A stretch of DNA of 64,000 nucleotides from Streptomyces sp. SID13726 (GCF_010548375.1 NZ_JAAGLY010000015.1:124001-188000), one strand, 5' to 3'; counted from the first letter of the stretch, positions 16,561-25,395 are shown. Translations and numbers: made by a program. Notes: generated by a model from the sequence alone, not told the origin.

Positions 16561-17133
16561 TCAGGCCTTGGGCCGCCGTCCGCTGCGCCGAGGAGCCGGC
16601 TCGGCCCCGTCCAGCAACTGGCGGCGGCGGTCCTCGCCGTGCTCCTCCACCTGGAGCACGACCTGCCGCAGCCCCTCCGCGAGCGAGCGGCACTCGGTGT
16701 CGCTGAGGCCGGCCGTCACGAAGGCCTCCTCCTCGTTGAACGCCGGGAACACCCGCCGCATCAACTCCTCGCCCTCGTCGGTCAGGCGCAGCAGCACCAG
16801 CCGCCCGTCGGTGGGATGCCCGGACCGGGCGAGCAGCCCGCGCGACTCCAGGGTGCGGGCCACGCCGGTGAGCGTGCCCTTGGAGATCCCGGCCTCCTCC
16901 GCCACGTGCCGGGTCTCCGACTCGCCCCATACCCAGACCACCCACAGCACGACGAACGCCGTCCAGGTCAGGTCCGAGCCGCGCAGCACGGAGTTCTCCA
17001 GATGCTGGCGCACCGCGGAGGCGGCCCGGTAGATGTTGGCCACGGCCGCCATCTGCTCCCGGCGGATCGGGAAGCCGCCGAGCTTCTCGGCCGCGAGCTT
17101 CTCGGCTTCGGTGATGGAACGGTGGCCGGGCAC
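16561..17133 (-). CDS. MarR-family regulator, candidate repressor of the island
   Basis: 190 residues from GTG 17133, with AAGGAG 6-7 nt upstream. The winged helix-turn-helix is clear: the recognition region EAGISKGTLTGVARTLESRG is followed by the wing HPTDGRLVLLRLTDEG. The C-terminus is basic and low-complexity. Its leader contains a degenerate copy of the operator present at three other island promoters, consistent with autoregulation. In enterobacteria the homoprotocatechuate operon is repressed by a MarR protein (HpaR), so the family fits; the assignment to these operators is inference. Confidence 0.88.
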   Translation of the reverse strand: MPGHRSITEAEKLAAEKLGGFPIRREQMAAVANIYRAASAVRQHLENSVLRGSDLTWTAFVVLWVVWVWGESETRHVAEEAGISKGTLTGVARTLESRGLLARSGHPTDGRLVLLRLTDEGEELMRRVFPAFNEEEAFVTAGLSDTECRSLAEGLRQVVLQVEEHGEDRRRQLLDGAEPAPRRSGRRPKA

Positions 17134-17150
17134 GGGCGGCTCCTTCGTCT

Positions 17151-17167
17151 CGTTCGGACTCAAATTG
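17151..17167. promoter_or_regulatory. Operator copy D in front of the MarR gene
   Basis: CGTTCGGACTCAAATTG aligns without gaps to the reverse complement of copies A/B (CGTTTGGCTTCAAACAA) at 11 of 17 positions. It keeps the GTTYG-N4-CAAAY half-sites. It lies 18 bp upstream of the marR start and overlaps the stop codon of the FAD monooxygenase gene. Confidence 0.45.
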
Positions 17168-18308
17168 TACGAAGCGGAAAGACCGGCGTGTCCCACTCCA
17201 GCAGCCGGGCCAGTTCCTCGTCCGAGGGCCGGGCGGCGCCGGAGGGGGTGTGGGTGCCGCGGGAGATGTTGCCGCTGACCGTGGTGTTGTGCTCCACGCG
17301 CGGGCGGCGGATCTCCTCGTAGAGGGCGAGCGCCGCGTCGGTGTCCGGAGCGTCCCGCAGGGACTTGGCGAGGACGACGGCGTCCTCCAGAGCCATCGAC
17401 GCGCCCTGACCGGTCGCGGGCGAGGCGGCGTGGGCCGCGTCGCCGACGAGCAGGGTCCGCCCCGCGCGCCAGGGCGTGCCGGTGGGGATCTCGGTGGCGT
17501 TGGTGACCATCAGGTCGTCGCCGGTGGCCTCGACGATGTCCGCGGCCGGGGTGGAGTCCTCGCGCAGCAGCGGCAGCAGCCGCGCGCGCCAGGCGCCGGG
17601 CGTGCCCTGCGCCAACTCCTCGGTGGACAGCGGATCGCCGGTGACCCGGGCGAACCAGTAGGTCTCCCCGTCGGGAGACACCGAGTAGCCGAAGGCGGCC
17701 CTGCTGCCGCGGACCATGGTGATGCACGCGTCCGTGCCGGGCGCGGTCGCGGCGCGTGTGTAGCCGTAGAAGACGTACTGGCCGGAGTAGGACGGCTCGG
17801 TTCCGGGCGACAGCGACCGGCGTACGGCGGAGTTCAGGCCGTCGGCGCCGATCAGCAGGTCGCCGGTCGCGCTGCTGCCGTCGGTGAAGTGCGCGGTGAC
17901 GGAGTCCGGGCCGTCCTCCACGGAGGCGAGCCGGGCGCCGTGCCGGACGGCGATGCCCCGGCGCCCGGCCTCCGCCTGGAGCGCGGAGCTGAGCTCGCCG
18001 CGGCGCAGGCACCGGTAGTGCAGGAGCGGGTCGCCGACCTCGCCCATCGGGGCGTGCGCCACCTCGCCGCCGGTGTGGTCCACGAGCCGCAGCGAGGTCA
18101 GCGGGAAGCCGATCGCCGTGACCGCCGACGAGGCGTCCACCTGGGCGAGGGCGCGCATGCCGTTGCTCGCCAGGGTGAGGAACGCGCCGATGTCCTCCGC
18201 CGAGTCCGGATGGGCCTCGTGCACGGTGGCCTCGAAACCCGCCTTGTGCAGTGCCAGAGCCGTCGCCGTACCGGCGATGCCGCCGCCGATGACCAGTACG
18301 CGTGCCAC
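17160..18308 (-). CDS. FAD-dependent aromatic-type monooxygenase
   Basis: 382 residues from GTG 18308, with GGGGAGAG directly upstream. N-terminal FAD fingerprint VLVIGGGIAGTATALAL, middle motif DLLIGADGLNSAVR (DG motif) and C-terminal LVGDAAHAASPATGQGASMA (FAD ribose/pyrophosphate GD motif) place it in the PHBH/TetX/UbiH class A flavoprotein monooxygenases. It could hydroxylate an aromatic ring to feed the dioxygenase, or act on an antibiotic-like molecule as TetX relatives do. It is upstream of marR on the same strand, with 26 bp between them. A tandem CGTACGGT/CGTACGGA repeat at 18336-18351 lies upstream. Confidence 0.85.
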   Translation of the reverse strand: MARVLVIGGGIAGTATALALHKAGFEATVHEAHPDSAEDIGAFLTLASNGMRALAQVDASSAVTAIGFPLTSLRLVDHTGGEVAHAPMGEVGDPLLHYRCLRRGELSSALQAEAGRRGIAVRHGARLASVEDGPDSVTAHFTDGSSATGDLLIGADGLNSAVRRSLSPGTEPSYSGQYVFYGYTRAATAPGTDACITMVRGSRAAFGYSVSPDGETYWFARVTGDPLSTEELAQGTPGAWRARLLPLLREDSTPAADIVEATGDDLMVTNATEIPTGTPWRAGRTLLVGDAAHAASPATGQGASMALEDAVVLAKSLRDAPDTDAALALYEEIRRPRVEHNTTVSGNISRGTHTPSGAARPSDEELARLLEWDTPVFPLRTI

Positions 18309-18450
18309 ACTCTCCCCGTTCGTCCCGCGTCGGCCCGTACGGTCGTACGGACATGGGGGCAACGACCGGACGGCGGCGGGGGTTCCGTGCACAGCGCGAC
18401 GCCGGCCGCGCGTGTCCGGGGACAGCGGCACGACCGGCGTCGCGGGTGGA

Positions 18451-19815
18451 TCAGGCGCCGCTCGCGCGGAGCATGTCCTCACGCTCGACGAGCTTCACGC
18501 GCTCGCGGCCCTGGGGCTCGCCCAGCGCCTTCTCGGCGGCGTCCAGCCGGTACCAGCCCTCCCAGGTGGTGAAGCGGACGTTCCGCTCGGTGAGGAACGC
18601 GTCCACGGCCTCCGGCTCGGGCGAACCCGGCGTCTGAAGGCGGCCGTTGGCGTGGTCGTCCAGCAGGTTGGACACCGTCTCGTTGGCGTCGCCCTTGGTG
18701 TGGCCGATGAGACCCACCGGGCCGCGCCGGATCCAGCCGGTGACGTACGTCGACCGGAGGTGCTCGCCGCTCTCCTGCATCACCCGGCCGCCCGCGTCCG
18801 GGACCGTGCCCGAGTCGATGTCCCAGGGCAGCTTGGGCAGCTTGTCGGAGAGGTAGCCGACCGCGCGGTAGACCCCGGTGACGTCCCAGTCCTTGAACTC
18901 GCCGGTGCCCTTGACGTTGCCGGTGCCGTCGAGGGCGGTGCGCTCGGTGCGCAGGCCCACGACCCTGCCGTCCTCGCCGAGGATCTCGGTGGGCGACTCG
19001 AAGAAGTGCAGGAACAGCTTGTGCGGGCGGTCGCCGGTGTCGCGGATCGCCCAGTTCTCCAGGGTCTTGGCGACCATGTCGGCCTGCTTGTTGCCGCGCC
19101 GGGTCTCGATCGAGCCCGCGTCGTAGTCGATGTCCTCGGGGTCGACGATGACCTCGATGTTGGGGGAGTGGTCCAGCTCCCGCAGCTCCATCGGGGAGAA
19201 CTTCGCCTGCGCCGGGCCGCGGCGGCCGAAGACGTGGACCTCCAGCGCCTTGTTGGCCTTCAGGCCCTCGTGGACGTTCGGCGGGATCTCCGTGGGCAGC
19301 AGCTCGTCGGCCGTCTTGGCCAGGATGCGCGCCACGTCCAGGGCGACGTTGCCGACGCCGAGCACCGCGACCTTCTCGGCCTCCAGCGGCCAGGTGCGCG
19401 GCACGTCCGGGTGGCCGTCGTACCAGGAGACGAAGTCCGCGGCACCGTAGGAGCCTTCGAGCTCCACGCCCGGGATGCGCAGCTCGCGGTCGGCCGTCGC
19501 GCCGGTGGAGAAGATCACGGCGTCGTAGAACGCGCGCAGGTCGTCGAGGCTGATGTCGGTCGGGTAGTCGACGTTGCCGAACAGCCGGATCTGCGGCTTG
19601 TCGAGCACCTGGTGCAGGGCCGTGATGATGCCCTTGATCCGGGGGTGGTCCGGAGCCACGCCGTAACGGATCAGTCCGAACGGGGCCGGCATCCGCTCGA
19701 AGAGATCGATGGAGACACCGGGTTCGGCGGCCACATCGGACTTGAGCAGCGCGTCGGCGGCGTAGATCCCGGCGGGGCCGGCTCCGACGATGGCTACCCG
19801 CAGGGGGCGGGGCAT
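18451..19815 (-). CDS. fprA: NADPH-ferredoxin reductase, adrenodoxin reductase type
   Basis: 454 residues from ATG 19815, with AAGGGAA upstream. It begins RVAIVGAGPAGIYAADALL (FAD site) and continues APFGLIRYGVAPDHP, the strongly conserved adrenodoxin-reductase/FprA sequence; VLGVGNVALDVARIL is the NADPH site and GWIRRGPVGLIGHTKGDA the C-terminal signature. It transfers electrons from NADPH to ferredoxins, which serve P450s and iron-sulfur enzymes. An iron-box-like element and an 8-5-8 palindrome lie upstream, so iron-responsive expression is likely. Confidence 0.93.
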   Translation of the reverse strand: MPRPLRVAIVGAGPAGIYAADALLKSDVAAEPGVSIDLFERMPAPFGLIRYGVAPDHPRIKGIITALHQVLDKPQIRLFGNVDYPTDISLDDLRAFYDAVIFSTGATADRELRIPGVELEGSYGAADFVSWYDGHPDVPRTWPLEAEKVAVLGVGNVALDVARILAKTADELLPTEIPPNVHEGLKANKALEVHVFGRRGPAQAKFSPMELRELDHSPNIEVIVDPEDIDYDAGSIETRRGNKQADMVAKTLENWAIRDTGDRPHKLFLHFFESPTEILGEDGRVVGLRTERTALDGTGNVKGTGEFKDWDVTGVYRAVGYLSDKLPKLPWDIDSGTVPDAGGRVMQESGEHLRSTYVTGWIRRGPVGLIGHTKGDANETVSNLLDDHANGRLQTPGSPEPEAVDAFLTERNVRFTTWEGWYRLDAAEKALGEPQGRERVKLVEREDMLRASGA

Positions 19816-19860
19816 GATCAGGTTCCCTTCGAGCGACGACAGATCAACTCGGGGGAAGCC

Positions 19861-19879
19861 TAAGCTAAGGCAAGCCTAA
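19861..19879 (-). promoter_or_regulatory. Iron-box-like site upstream of fprA
   Basis: TAAGCTAAGGCAAGCCTAA fits the IdeR/DmdR1 iron-box pattern TnAGGnnAGnCTnnCCTnA at 10 of 12 defined positions. It lies 46 bp upstream of the fprA start. A second, better box is at 52762-52780, in front of the iron transporter. Confidence 0.5.
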
Positions 19880-19905
19880 GTCGGTACGCGGGTCCGATCT
19901 ATGGG

Positions 19906-19926
19906 CTCATAAGATCACCTTATGAG
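19906..19926. promoter_or_regulatory. Perfect palindrome CTCATAAG-N5-CTTATGAG
   Basis: An 8-5-8 perfect inverted repeat sits in the 144-bp gap between fprA and the phosphatase gene. It is about 90 bp upstream of fprA and unusually AT-rich for this genome. It is probably an operator; I do not recognise the regulator. Confidence 0.45.
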
Positions 19927-19959
19927 CGTTGAATGTCCTGAATCAGCCCTCGATGTGGC

Positions 19960-22752
19960 TCAGGGCAGCGGTTGTTCGGCCCAGATGACCTTGCCCGCCG
20001 GGGTGTACCGGGTGCCCCAGCGCTCGCTGAGCTGCGCGACGAGGAACAGTCCGCGCCCGCCCTCGTCGGTCATCGCCGCGTACCGCAGATGCGGCGAGGT
20101 GCTGCTGCTGTCGAAGACCTCGCAGATCAGGGTGCGGTCGTACAGCATGCGCACATGGATCGGGTCGCCGCCGTAGCGGATCGCGTTGGTGACGAGCTCG
20201 CTCAGGATCAGCTCCGTCGTGAACGCGAGGTCGTCCAGGTCCCAGCGGGCCAGCTGCCGGGTCACCGAGGCCCGGACGTCCTTGACGGCGGCCGGGTCCG
20301 CGGGCACCTGCCACTCGGCGATCCGGTCGGCGGGGAGCGCCCGGGTGCGGGCCACGATCAGCGCGATGTCGTCGGCAGCCCGGGACGGCGGACGGGCGTC
20401 GAGAACGGCCCGGCAGGTCTCCTCCGGCGAGGGACCGGCCTGCTCCAGGGCCGTGCGCAGCAGTTCGAGGCCGACGTCGATGTCGCGTTCCCGGTCCTCC
20501 ACGAGCCCGTCCGTGTACAGGACCAGACGGCTGCCCTCGGCCAGCTCCAGATCGGCCGTCTCGAACGGCAGGCCGCCGAGGCCGAGCGGGGGACCGGCGG
20601 GCACCTCGGGGTACTCGACCCGGCCGTCGGGGTGGATCAGTGCGGGCGGCGGATGTCCGGCCCGGGCGATGGTGCAGCGCCGCGACACCGGGTCGTAGAC
20701 CGCGTACAGACAGGTCGCGCCGGTGACCGGCGAGTCGCCGCTCTCCTCCGCCTCGTCCTGGTCGATGCGCGCGACCAACTCGTCCAGCAGGGCGAGCAGT
20801 TCGTCGGGCGGCAGGTCCAGGGCGGAGAAGTTGTGCACCGCGGTGCGCAGCCGGCCCATCGTGGCCGCCGCGTGCAGTCCGTGTCCCACCACGTCGCCGA
20901 CCACCAGCGCGACCCGCGCCCCGGACAGCGGCAGCACGTCGAACCAGTCGCCGCCCACCCCGGCCTGCGCCGGCAGGTACTGGTAGGCGATGTCCAGGGC
21001 GTCCTGCTCGGGCAGGTTGCGCGGCAGCAGACTGCGCTGGAGCGTGACCGCCATGGTGTGCTCGCGGGTGTAGCGGCGGGCGTTGTCGATGGAGACCGCG
21101 GCCCGGGTGACCAGCTCCTCGGCGAGGGCCACCTCCTCGGAGTCGAACGGCTTCGGCTTCTCCGAGCGCCAGAAGCTGACGGTGCCGAGGACGAGGTTGC
21201 CGGCCCTGAGAGGGACGGCGATCAGCGAGTGGATGCCGTACGCCAGGACCTGCGCGGAGCGCTCCAGGTCCTGCGCCCGCCAGCCCGTGGCCTCGGCGAG
21301 GCGCGACTCCAGGACGGCCCGGCCGCCGCCGATGCTGCGGGCCTGGGGCGCGGAGTCGACCAGGCGGATCTGCTCGCCGACCTGGTACAGCGGGGCGTCC
21401 TTGCGGATCCCGCTGAGCGCGGTGCGGCGCAGCACGGTCGCCGACTCGGGCTGTCCGCCGCTGAGGACGGCGTCGAACAGGTCGACGGTGGCGAAGTCCG
21501 CGAACCGCGGCACGGCCAGCTCCGCCAGCTCCTCGGCGGTCCGGGTCACGTCCAGGCTCGTCCCGATGCCCACCGTGGCGTCGTACAGCATGTCGAGGCG
21601 CTCACGGGCCGCCTCGGCCCGCCCGGACAGGGCCCGCAGCTCGGTGGAGTCGCGCAGGGTGGCGACGCTGCCCGGCGGGCCGCCCTGGATGTCGGTGGGG
21701 CGCTGGTTGACCGCCAGGAGCCGGTCCTTGACCCGGTGCACCTCGTCGGTGGCGACCCGCCCAGAGGCCAGCAGCCCGGCGGTGTCGGTGGGCAGCGAGA
21801 GGTCCAGGACGTGCCGGCCCTCGGCGTCGGCGGGCAGGTCGAGCAGGCGGTGCGCCTCGTCGTTGGCGAGCAGCAGCCGACCCTCGCCGCCGACGATCAG
21901 GACGCCCTCGCGCACCGCGTGCAGCACCGCGTCGTGGTGCTCGTACATGCGGGTCATCTCGTGCGGGCCGAGGCCGTGCGTCTGGCGCAGCAGCCGTCTG
22001 CTGACCAGGGCCGTGCCGGCCATGGCCAGGACGAGCGCGACGGCGGCGGCGAGCAGGAGCAGCGGCAGCTGCTGGTCGGCGGTGCCGCCCACGCTGTCCG
22101 TCGTGATGCCGGCCGAGACCAGGCCGACGACCTTCCCGTCGTCCGCCTTGATCGGCACGACCGCCTGCACGAGCGGTCCGATGGTCCCGGTGATGTCCTC
22201 CGTGACGACCCGTCCGGCCAGCGCGGGCGCGATGTCCCCGACGAACTTCTTGCCGATGCGGTCCGTCTTGGGATGCGTGTAGCGGATGCCGTCGGTGTTC
22301 ATGACGACGATGAAGTCCACCTTCGTCGCCTTGCGGGCCGCCTCCGCGCGCGGCTGGAGCACCGCCGAGGGGTCGGCGCTGTCCAGGGCCTCGCGGGTGC
22401 CGGGGGCGTTGGCGAAGGACTCGGCCACCGCGACCGAGCGGTTGCGGGCCTCGATCGTGCTGTCGTGCCGCACCTGGAGCACCAGCGCCACCACCGCGGC
22501 CACGACCAGCAGCAGGACGATCACGACCTGGAGGACGAACACCTGCCCGGCCACACTGCGCCCGCCGAGCGCCGCCCGCAGGGCTCCCGGACCGCGCTCG
22601 GGCCTGCTTCCGTTCCGCTCCGACCGCGTCGGCGAACTGCCCCGCGCCGGGCTCTGGTGCGGATCGGGAGCGCGGTCGGAGGCGTGCGGGGGGTGCGGAC
22701 CGTCGGGGCGACGGGCCGGCCCGCCCCCGGAGCGGCCCAGGAGTCGGACCAT
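19960..22752 (-). CDS. Membrane sensor SpoIIE-type phosphatase with PAS, GAF and anti-sigma-kinase domains
   Basis: 930 residues. Order: Pro/Arg-rich cytoplasmic tail (1-65), membrane segment (71-93), extracellular single-Cache/CitA-like sensor (about 95-225, including DFIVVMNTDGIRYTHP), membrane segment (229-250), PAS (about 268-370), GAF (about 390-560), PP2C/SpoIIE phosphatase (about 585-790, with GGDWFDVLPL, VGDVVGHGLHAA and LYTDGLVEDR), and a C-terminal HATPase_c domain of RsbW/anti-sigma type (ELILSELVTNAIRYGG). Such proteins dephosphorylate anti-sigma-factor antagonists and may bind them through the kinase-like domain. The Cache/TM/PAS half resembles a DcuS/CitA histidine kinase, suggesting a small carboxylate ligand. 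A second SpoIIE gene lies 96 bp upstream. Confidence 0.9.
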   Translation of the reverse strand: MVRLLGRSGGGPARRPDGPHPPHASDRAPDPHQSPARGSSPTRSERNGSRPERGPGALRAALGGRSVAGQVFVLQVVIVLLLVVAAVVALVLQVRHDSTIEARNRSVAVAESFANAPGTREALDSADPSAVLQPRAEAARKATKVDFIVVMNTDGIRYTHPKTDRIGKKFVGDIAPALAGRVVTEDITGTIGPLVQAVVPIKADDGKVVGLVSAGITTDSVGGTADQQLPLLLLAAAVALVLAMAGTALVSRRLLRQTHGLGPHEMTRMYEHHDAVLHAVREGVLIVGGEGRLLLANDEAHRLLDLPADAEGRHVLDLSLPTDTAGLLASGRVATDEVHRVKDRLLAVNQRPTDIQGGPPGSVATLRDSTELRALSGRAEAARERLDMLYDATVGIGTSLDVTRTAEELAELAVPRFADFATVDLFDAVLSGGQPESATVLRRTALSGIRKDAPLYQVGEQIRLVDSAPQARSIGGGRAVLESRLAEATGWRAQDLERSAQVLAYGIHSLIAVPLRAGNLVLGTVSFWRSEKPKPFDSEEVALAEELVTRAAVSIDNARRYTREHTMAVTLQRSLLPRNLPEQDALDIAYQYLPAQAGVGGDWFDVLPLSGARVALVVGDVVGHGLHAAATMGRLRTAVHNFSALDLPPDELLALLDELVARIDQDEAEESGDSPVTGATCLYAVYDPVSRRCTIARAGHPPPALIHPDGRVEYPEVPAGPPLGLGGLPFETADLELAEGSRLVLYTDGLVEDRERDIDVGLELLRTALEQAGPSPEETCRAVLDARPPSRAADDIALIVARTRALPADRIAEWQVPADPAAVKDVRASVTRQLARWDLDDLAFTTELILSELVTNAIRYGGDPIHVRMLYDRTLICEVFDSSSTSPHLRYAAMTDEGGRGLFLVAQLSERWGTRYTPAGKVIWAEQPLP

Positions 22753-22848
22753 GTGCCCATGTCTACACTGCCGCGCCCCAGGAGGCGAGGGGCGTCACAG
22801 GGTGTGACAGAACGGCGACACAGCCGCCCCGGCGCCCGCCCGGACCAC

Positions 22849-25395
22849 TCAGTGCGCGCCGGACGCCGGGGCCGCGCGCCGGGTCGCGAGCAGCAGCGCG
22901 ATGTCGTCGGGGCGGTCCAGGGAGTGCCGGGCGATCGCCGTGAGCCGGTCCGCCACTGCGGCCAGGAACCGTCCACCCGGCCGGGCGGCGGGAGCACCGG
23001 CCTTCGCGAGGGCCACCCGCAGCGCGGTGATGCCCTCGTCGATGTCGCCGCCGGGCCGCTCCACCAGACCGTCCGTGTACAGCGCCAGGACCGCGCCGGG
23101 CTCCATCCGGAGCTCGGTGACCGGATAGCGGGCCCGCGCGTCTACGCCGAGCACGACCCCGCCGGGCAGGTCCAGGACCCGGGTGCGGCCGTCGGGGCTG
23201 CGCAGCAGCGGGGGCGGATGACCGGCGCGGGCCGCCCTGGCGACGCCGGTCGCGGGATCGAGCCGGATGTAGCAGCAGCTCGCGAACAGACCGGGATCGA
23301 GGTCGATGAGGAGATGGTTGGTGCTGCTCATGACCTCGTCCGGCGGCCGGTCGCCGAGCGCGAACGCCCTGACCGCGCTGCGCAGCTGGCCCATGGTCGC
23401 CGCCGCCTGCACCCCGTGTCCCTGGACGTCCCCGATGACCAGGGCCAGCCCGTCGCCGGACTCGACGACGTCGTACCAGTCACCACCGACGTCCATCCCC
23501 GCGGTGCCCGGCAGATAGCGCCCGGCGGTCTCCAGCTGCGGGTGCGCGGACAGCCGGCGGGGGAGCAGCGCCTGCTGGAGGCCCCGGGCGAGCGCGGTCT
23601 CCGACTCGTAGCGCTGCGCCTTCTCCATGGCGTGGGCGATCAGTCCGGCCAGCGCGGTGAGCACCGTGCGCTCCTCGGTGCTGAAGCTGCGCGGCCGGTC
23701 GAAACCGAGGATGCAGGAGCCCACCGGCCGCCCGGAGGCGATGAGAGGCAGGAACGTCCGGGCGCCCTCGGTCGCGTCCAGCGGGATGCCCGGATAGGCG
23801 GCCGTCAGCTCCTGCATCGAGTCGAAGAACAGCGGCCGGCCACTGGTGAGCGTCTCCACACCGGGCAGGTGCGCGTCCAGCCCCACGCCGTCGAAGGGCG
23901 TCAGGAAGCCCTTGGGGAAGCCGGTCTCCCACTCCAGGTACAGATGCCGGTCCTGGAGGAGATAGATCGCCAGCCGGCGGCCCCCGAAGGCGGGCAGCAG
24001 CTCCCGCATCACCACGGCGGACACCTGCCGGGCGGTGACCGCCTCGCTCAGGGCGATGGCGAGCGCGATCGGCCGGTACAGCGGCGCCAGCGCGCTCGGC
24101 CCCGGCTCGGCGCCCGCCTGTCCCGCGGGACTGTCCGCCACCCGGCTCGCGGGCCGGACCGTGCAGGTCATCCGGTCCGGGCCCGGGTACACGGACAGGG
24201 CGAGCCAGTCACCTTCGTACGACTGCCGCGCGGGCTCTGTCGTAGCCTGCTCCGCGTCCGACGGCGCCCCGGAGTCCCCGCCGGGCTCGGGAGGCCGTAC
24301 GAGATGGAAGTGGACCGGGTCCGGGGCCAGCAGGGCCGCCCGCAGATGGTCCTCGAAGTCGGGGCGGCCCAGCCACGGCACCGCCTCCCACAGGTCCCGG
24401 CCGACCAGCTCGGCGCGGGAGCGGCCCAGGAGGTGCGCAGCACGCGGATTCGCGTAGACGACGTGGCCCAGGCGGTCCAGGCAGAACACCCCGTCCGGCA
24501 GCAGATCGGCCGCCGAGTCCGCCGTGGAGACGGGTCCCGGAGCGACGACGACGCCCCGGACGGCGGGCGCGGCGGGCGGGTCGTAGGCGTTCCACAGGTC
24601 CAGCAGCCGCAGCTCGCCGTCCCCGGAGCGCAGGTAGAGCGGCAGGGCCGGGGGTCTGCCCGCGGCCGTGTCCCGGAAGGTGGCCAGGATGCGGTGGGTC
24701 TCCGTGGGGGCGACGGCGTCCGCGAACGCCTCGACGGTGCCCGGGAACTCCGTCGGCGGCAGGCCCAGCAGGGTGTGCAGGTCCTCGTCCAGGGTGAGGT
24801 CGGCCGCCTTGGGGTCCCAGGCGAAGCGCCCGGTGCGGCCCATGGAGACGGACGAGGTGGGCGGGCGCAGGCACAGCGGCTCGCCGTCCCACGCGACCGG
24901 CGCCGCCTCGTCCTCGTCGGCCAGGGCGGACAGCGTCGCTCCCAGCTCCTGGGCCAGCCGCACCACGCGGTCGCGGTCGGAGAGCACCTCGGCGGCGTCC
25001 GCGACGGCCGGGCGCAGGACGGTCAGCACCCCGAAGGTCGTCGACCCGGAGGTGACCGGCACGTAGAGCGAGCCGAACTGGAACGGCAGCCCGGCCGCGA
25101 ACTGGGGGTAGCGGCGCATGGTCTCGGTGGCGTTCGGCAGCACCACCTGGACGCCGAGCCGGTAGGCGTCCGCGACGGGGAAGGGCCGGTCCGCGTGCAG
25201 CCGCCACCAGGGGCGGAAGAGCTGTCCCGGCAGCCCCGACAGCACGGCGAGCAGAACCAGTCCGGGCGTGCGGGAGCGCAGATAGACCCCTCCGGCGTGG
25301 CCGCCGGCCGCACTGATCGCCTCCGTGGAAGCGTCGATCAACAGCGCCGCCAGCCGCCCGGCCGTCGGGTGTGCGTCCTCGACGGTCCCAGTCAT
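22849..25395 (-). CDS. Cytoplasmic PAS/GAF SpoIIE-type protein phosphatase
   Basis: 848 residues from ATG 25395; in-frame sequence upstream is not protein-like for this family. No membrane segment. Order: N-terminal GAF-like domain (about 5-165), two PAS-like regions (about 185-290 and 295-390, the second with LLPDGVFCLDRLGHVVYANP), GAF (about 440-590) and a C-terminal PP2C/SpoIIE domain (about 610-840) with GGDWYDVVES, IGDVQGHGVQAA, RAGHPPPLL and LYTDGLVERPGGD. It lacks the anti-sigma-kinase domain that its neighbour has. It probably acts on STAS-type anti-anti-sigma factors that are not encoded nearby. Confidence 0.9.
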   Translation of the reverse strand: MTGTVEDAHPTAGRLAALLIDASTEAISAAGGHAGGVYLRSRTPGLVLLAVLSGLPGQLFRPWWRLHADRPFPVADAYRLGVQVVLPNATETMRRYPQFAAGLPFQFGSLYVPVTSGSTTFGVLTVLRPAVADAAEVLSDRDRVVRLAQELGATLSALADEDEAAPVAWDGEPLCLRPPTSSVSMGRTGRFAWDPKAADLTLDEDLHTLLGLPPTEFPGTVEAFADAVAPTETHRILATFRDTAAGRPPALPLYLRSGDGELRLLDLWNAYDPPAAPAVRGVVVAPGPVSTADSAADLLPDGVFCLDRLGHVVYANPRAAHLLGRSRAELVGRDLWEAVPWLGRPDFEDHLRAALLAPDPVHFHLVRPPEPGGDSGAPSDAEQATTEPARQSYEGDWLALSVYPGPDRMTCTVRPASRVADSPAGQAGAEPGPSALAPLYRPIALAIALSEAVTARQVSAVVMRELLPAFGGRRLAIYLLQDRHLYLEWETGFPKGFLTPFDGVGLDAHLPGVETLTSGRPLFFDSMQELTAAYPGIPLDATEGARTFLPLIASGRPVGSCILGFDRPRSFSTEERTVLTALAGLIAHAMEKAQRYESETALARGLQQALLPRRLSAHPQLETAGRYLPGTAGMDVGGDWYDVVESGDGLALVIGDVQGHGVQAAATMGQLRSAVRAFALGDRPPDEVMSSTNHLLIDLDPGLFASCCYIRLDPATGVARAARAGHPPPLLRSPDGRTRVLDLPGGVVLGVDARARYPVTELRMEPGAVLALYTDGLVERPGGDIDEGITALRVALAKAGAPAARPGGRFLAAVADRLTAIARHSLDRPDDIALLLATRRAAPASGAH

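Noticed and set aside
18336..18351. Tandem CGTACGGT/CGTACGGA upstream of the FAD monooxygenase
   Set aside because: CGTACG-type words are common in this genome. Too short to call an operator without conservation data.
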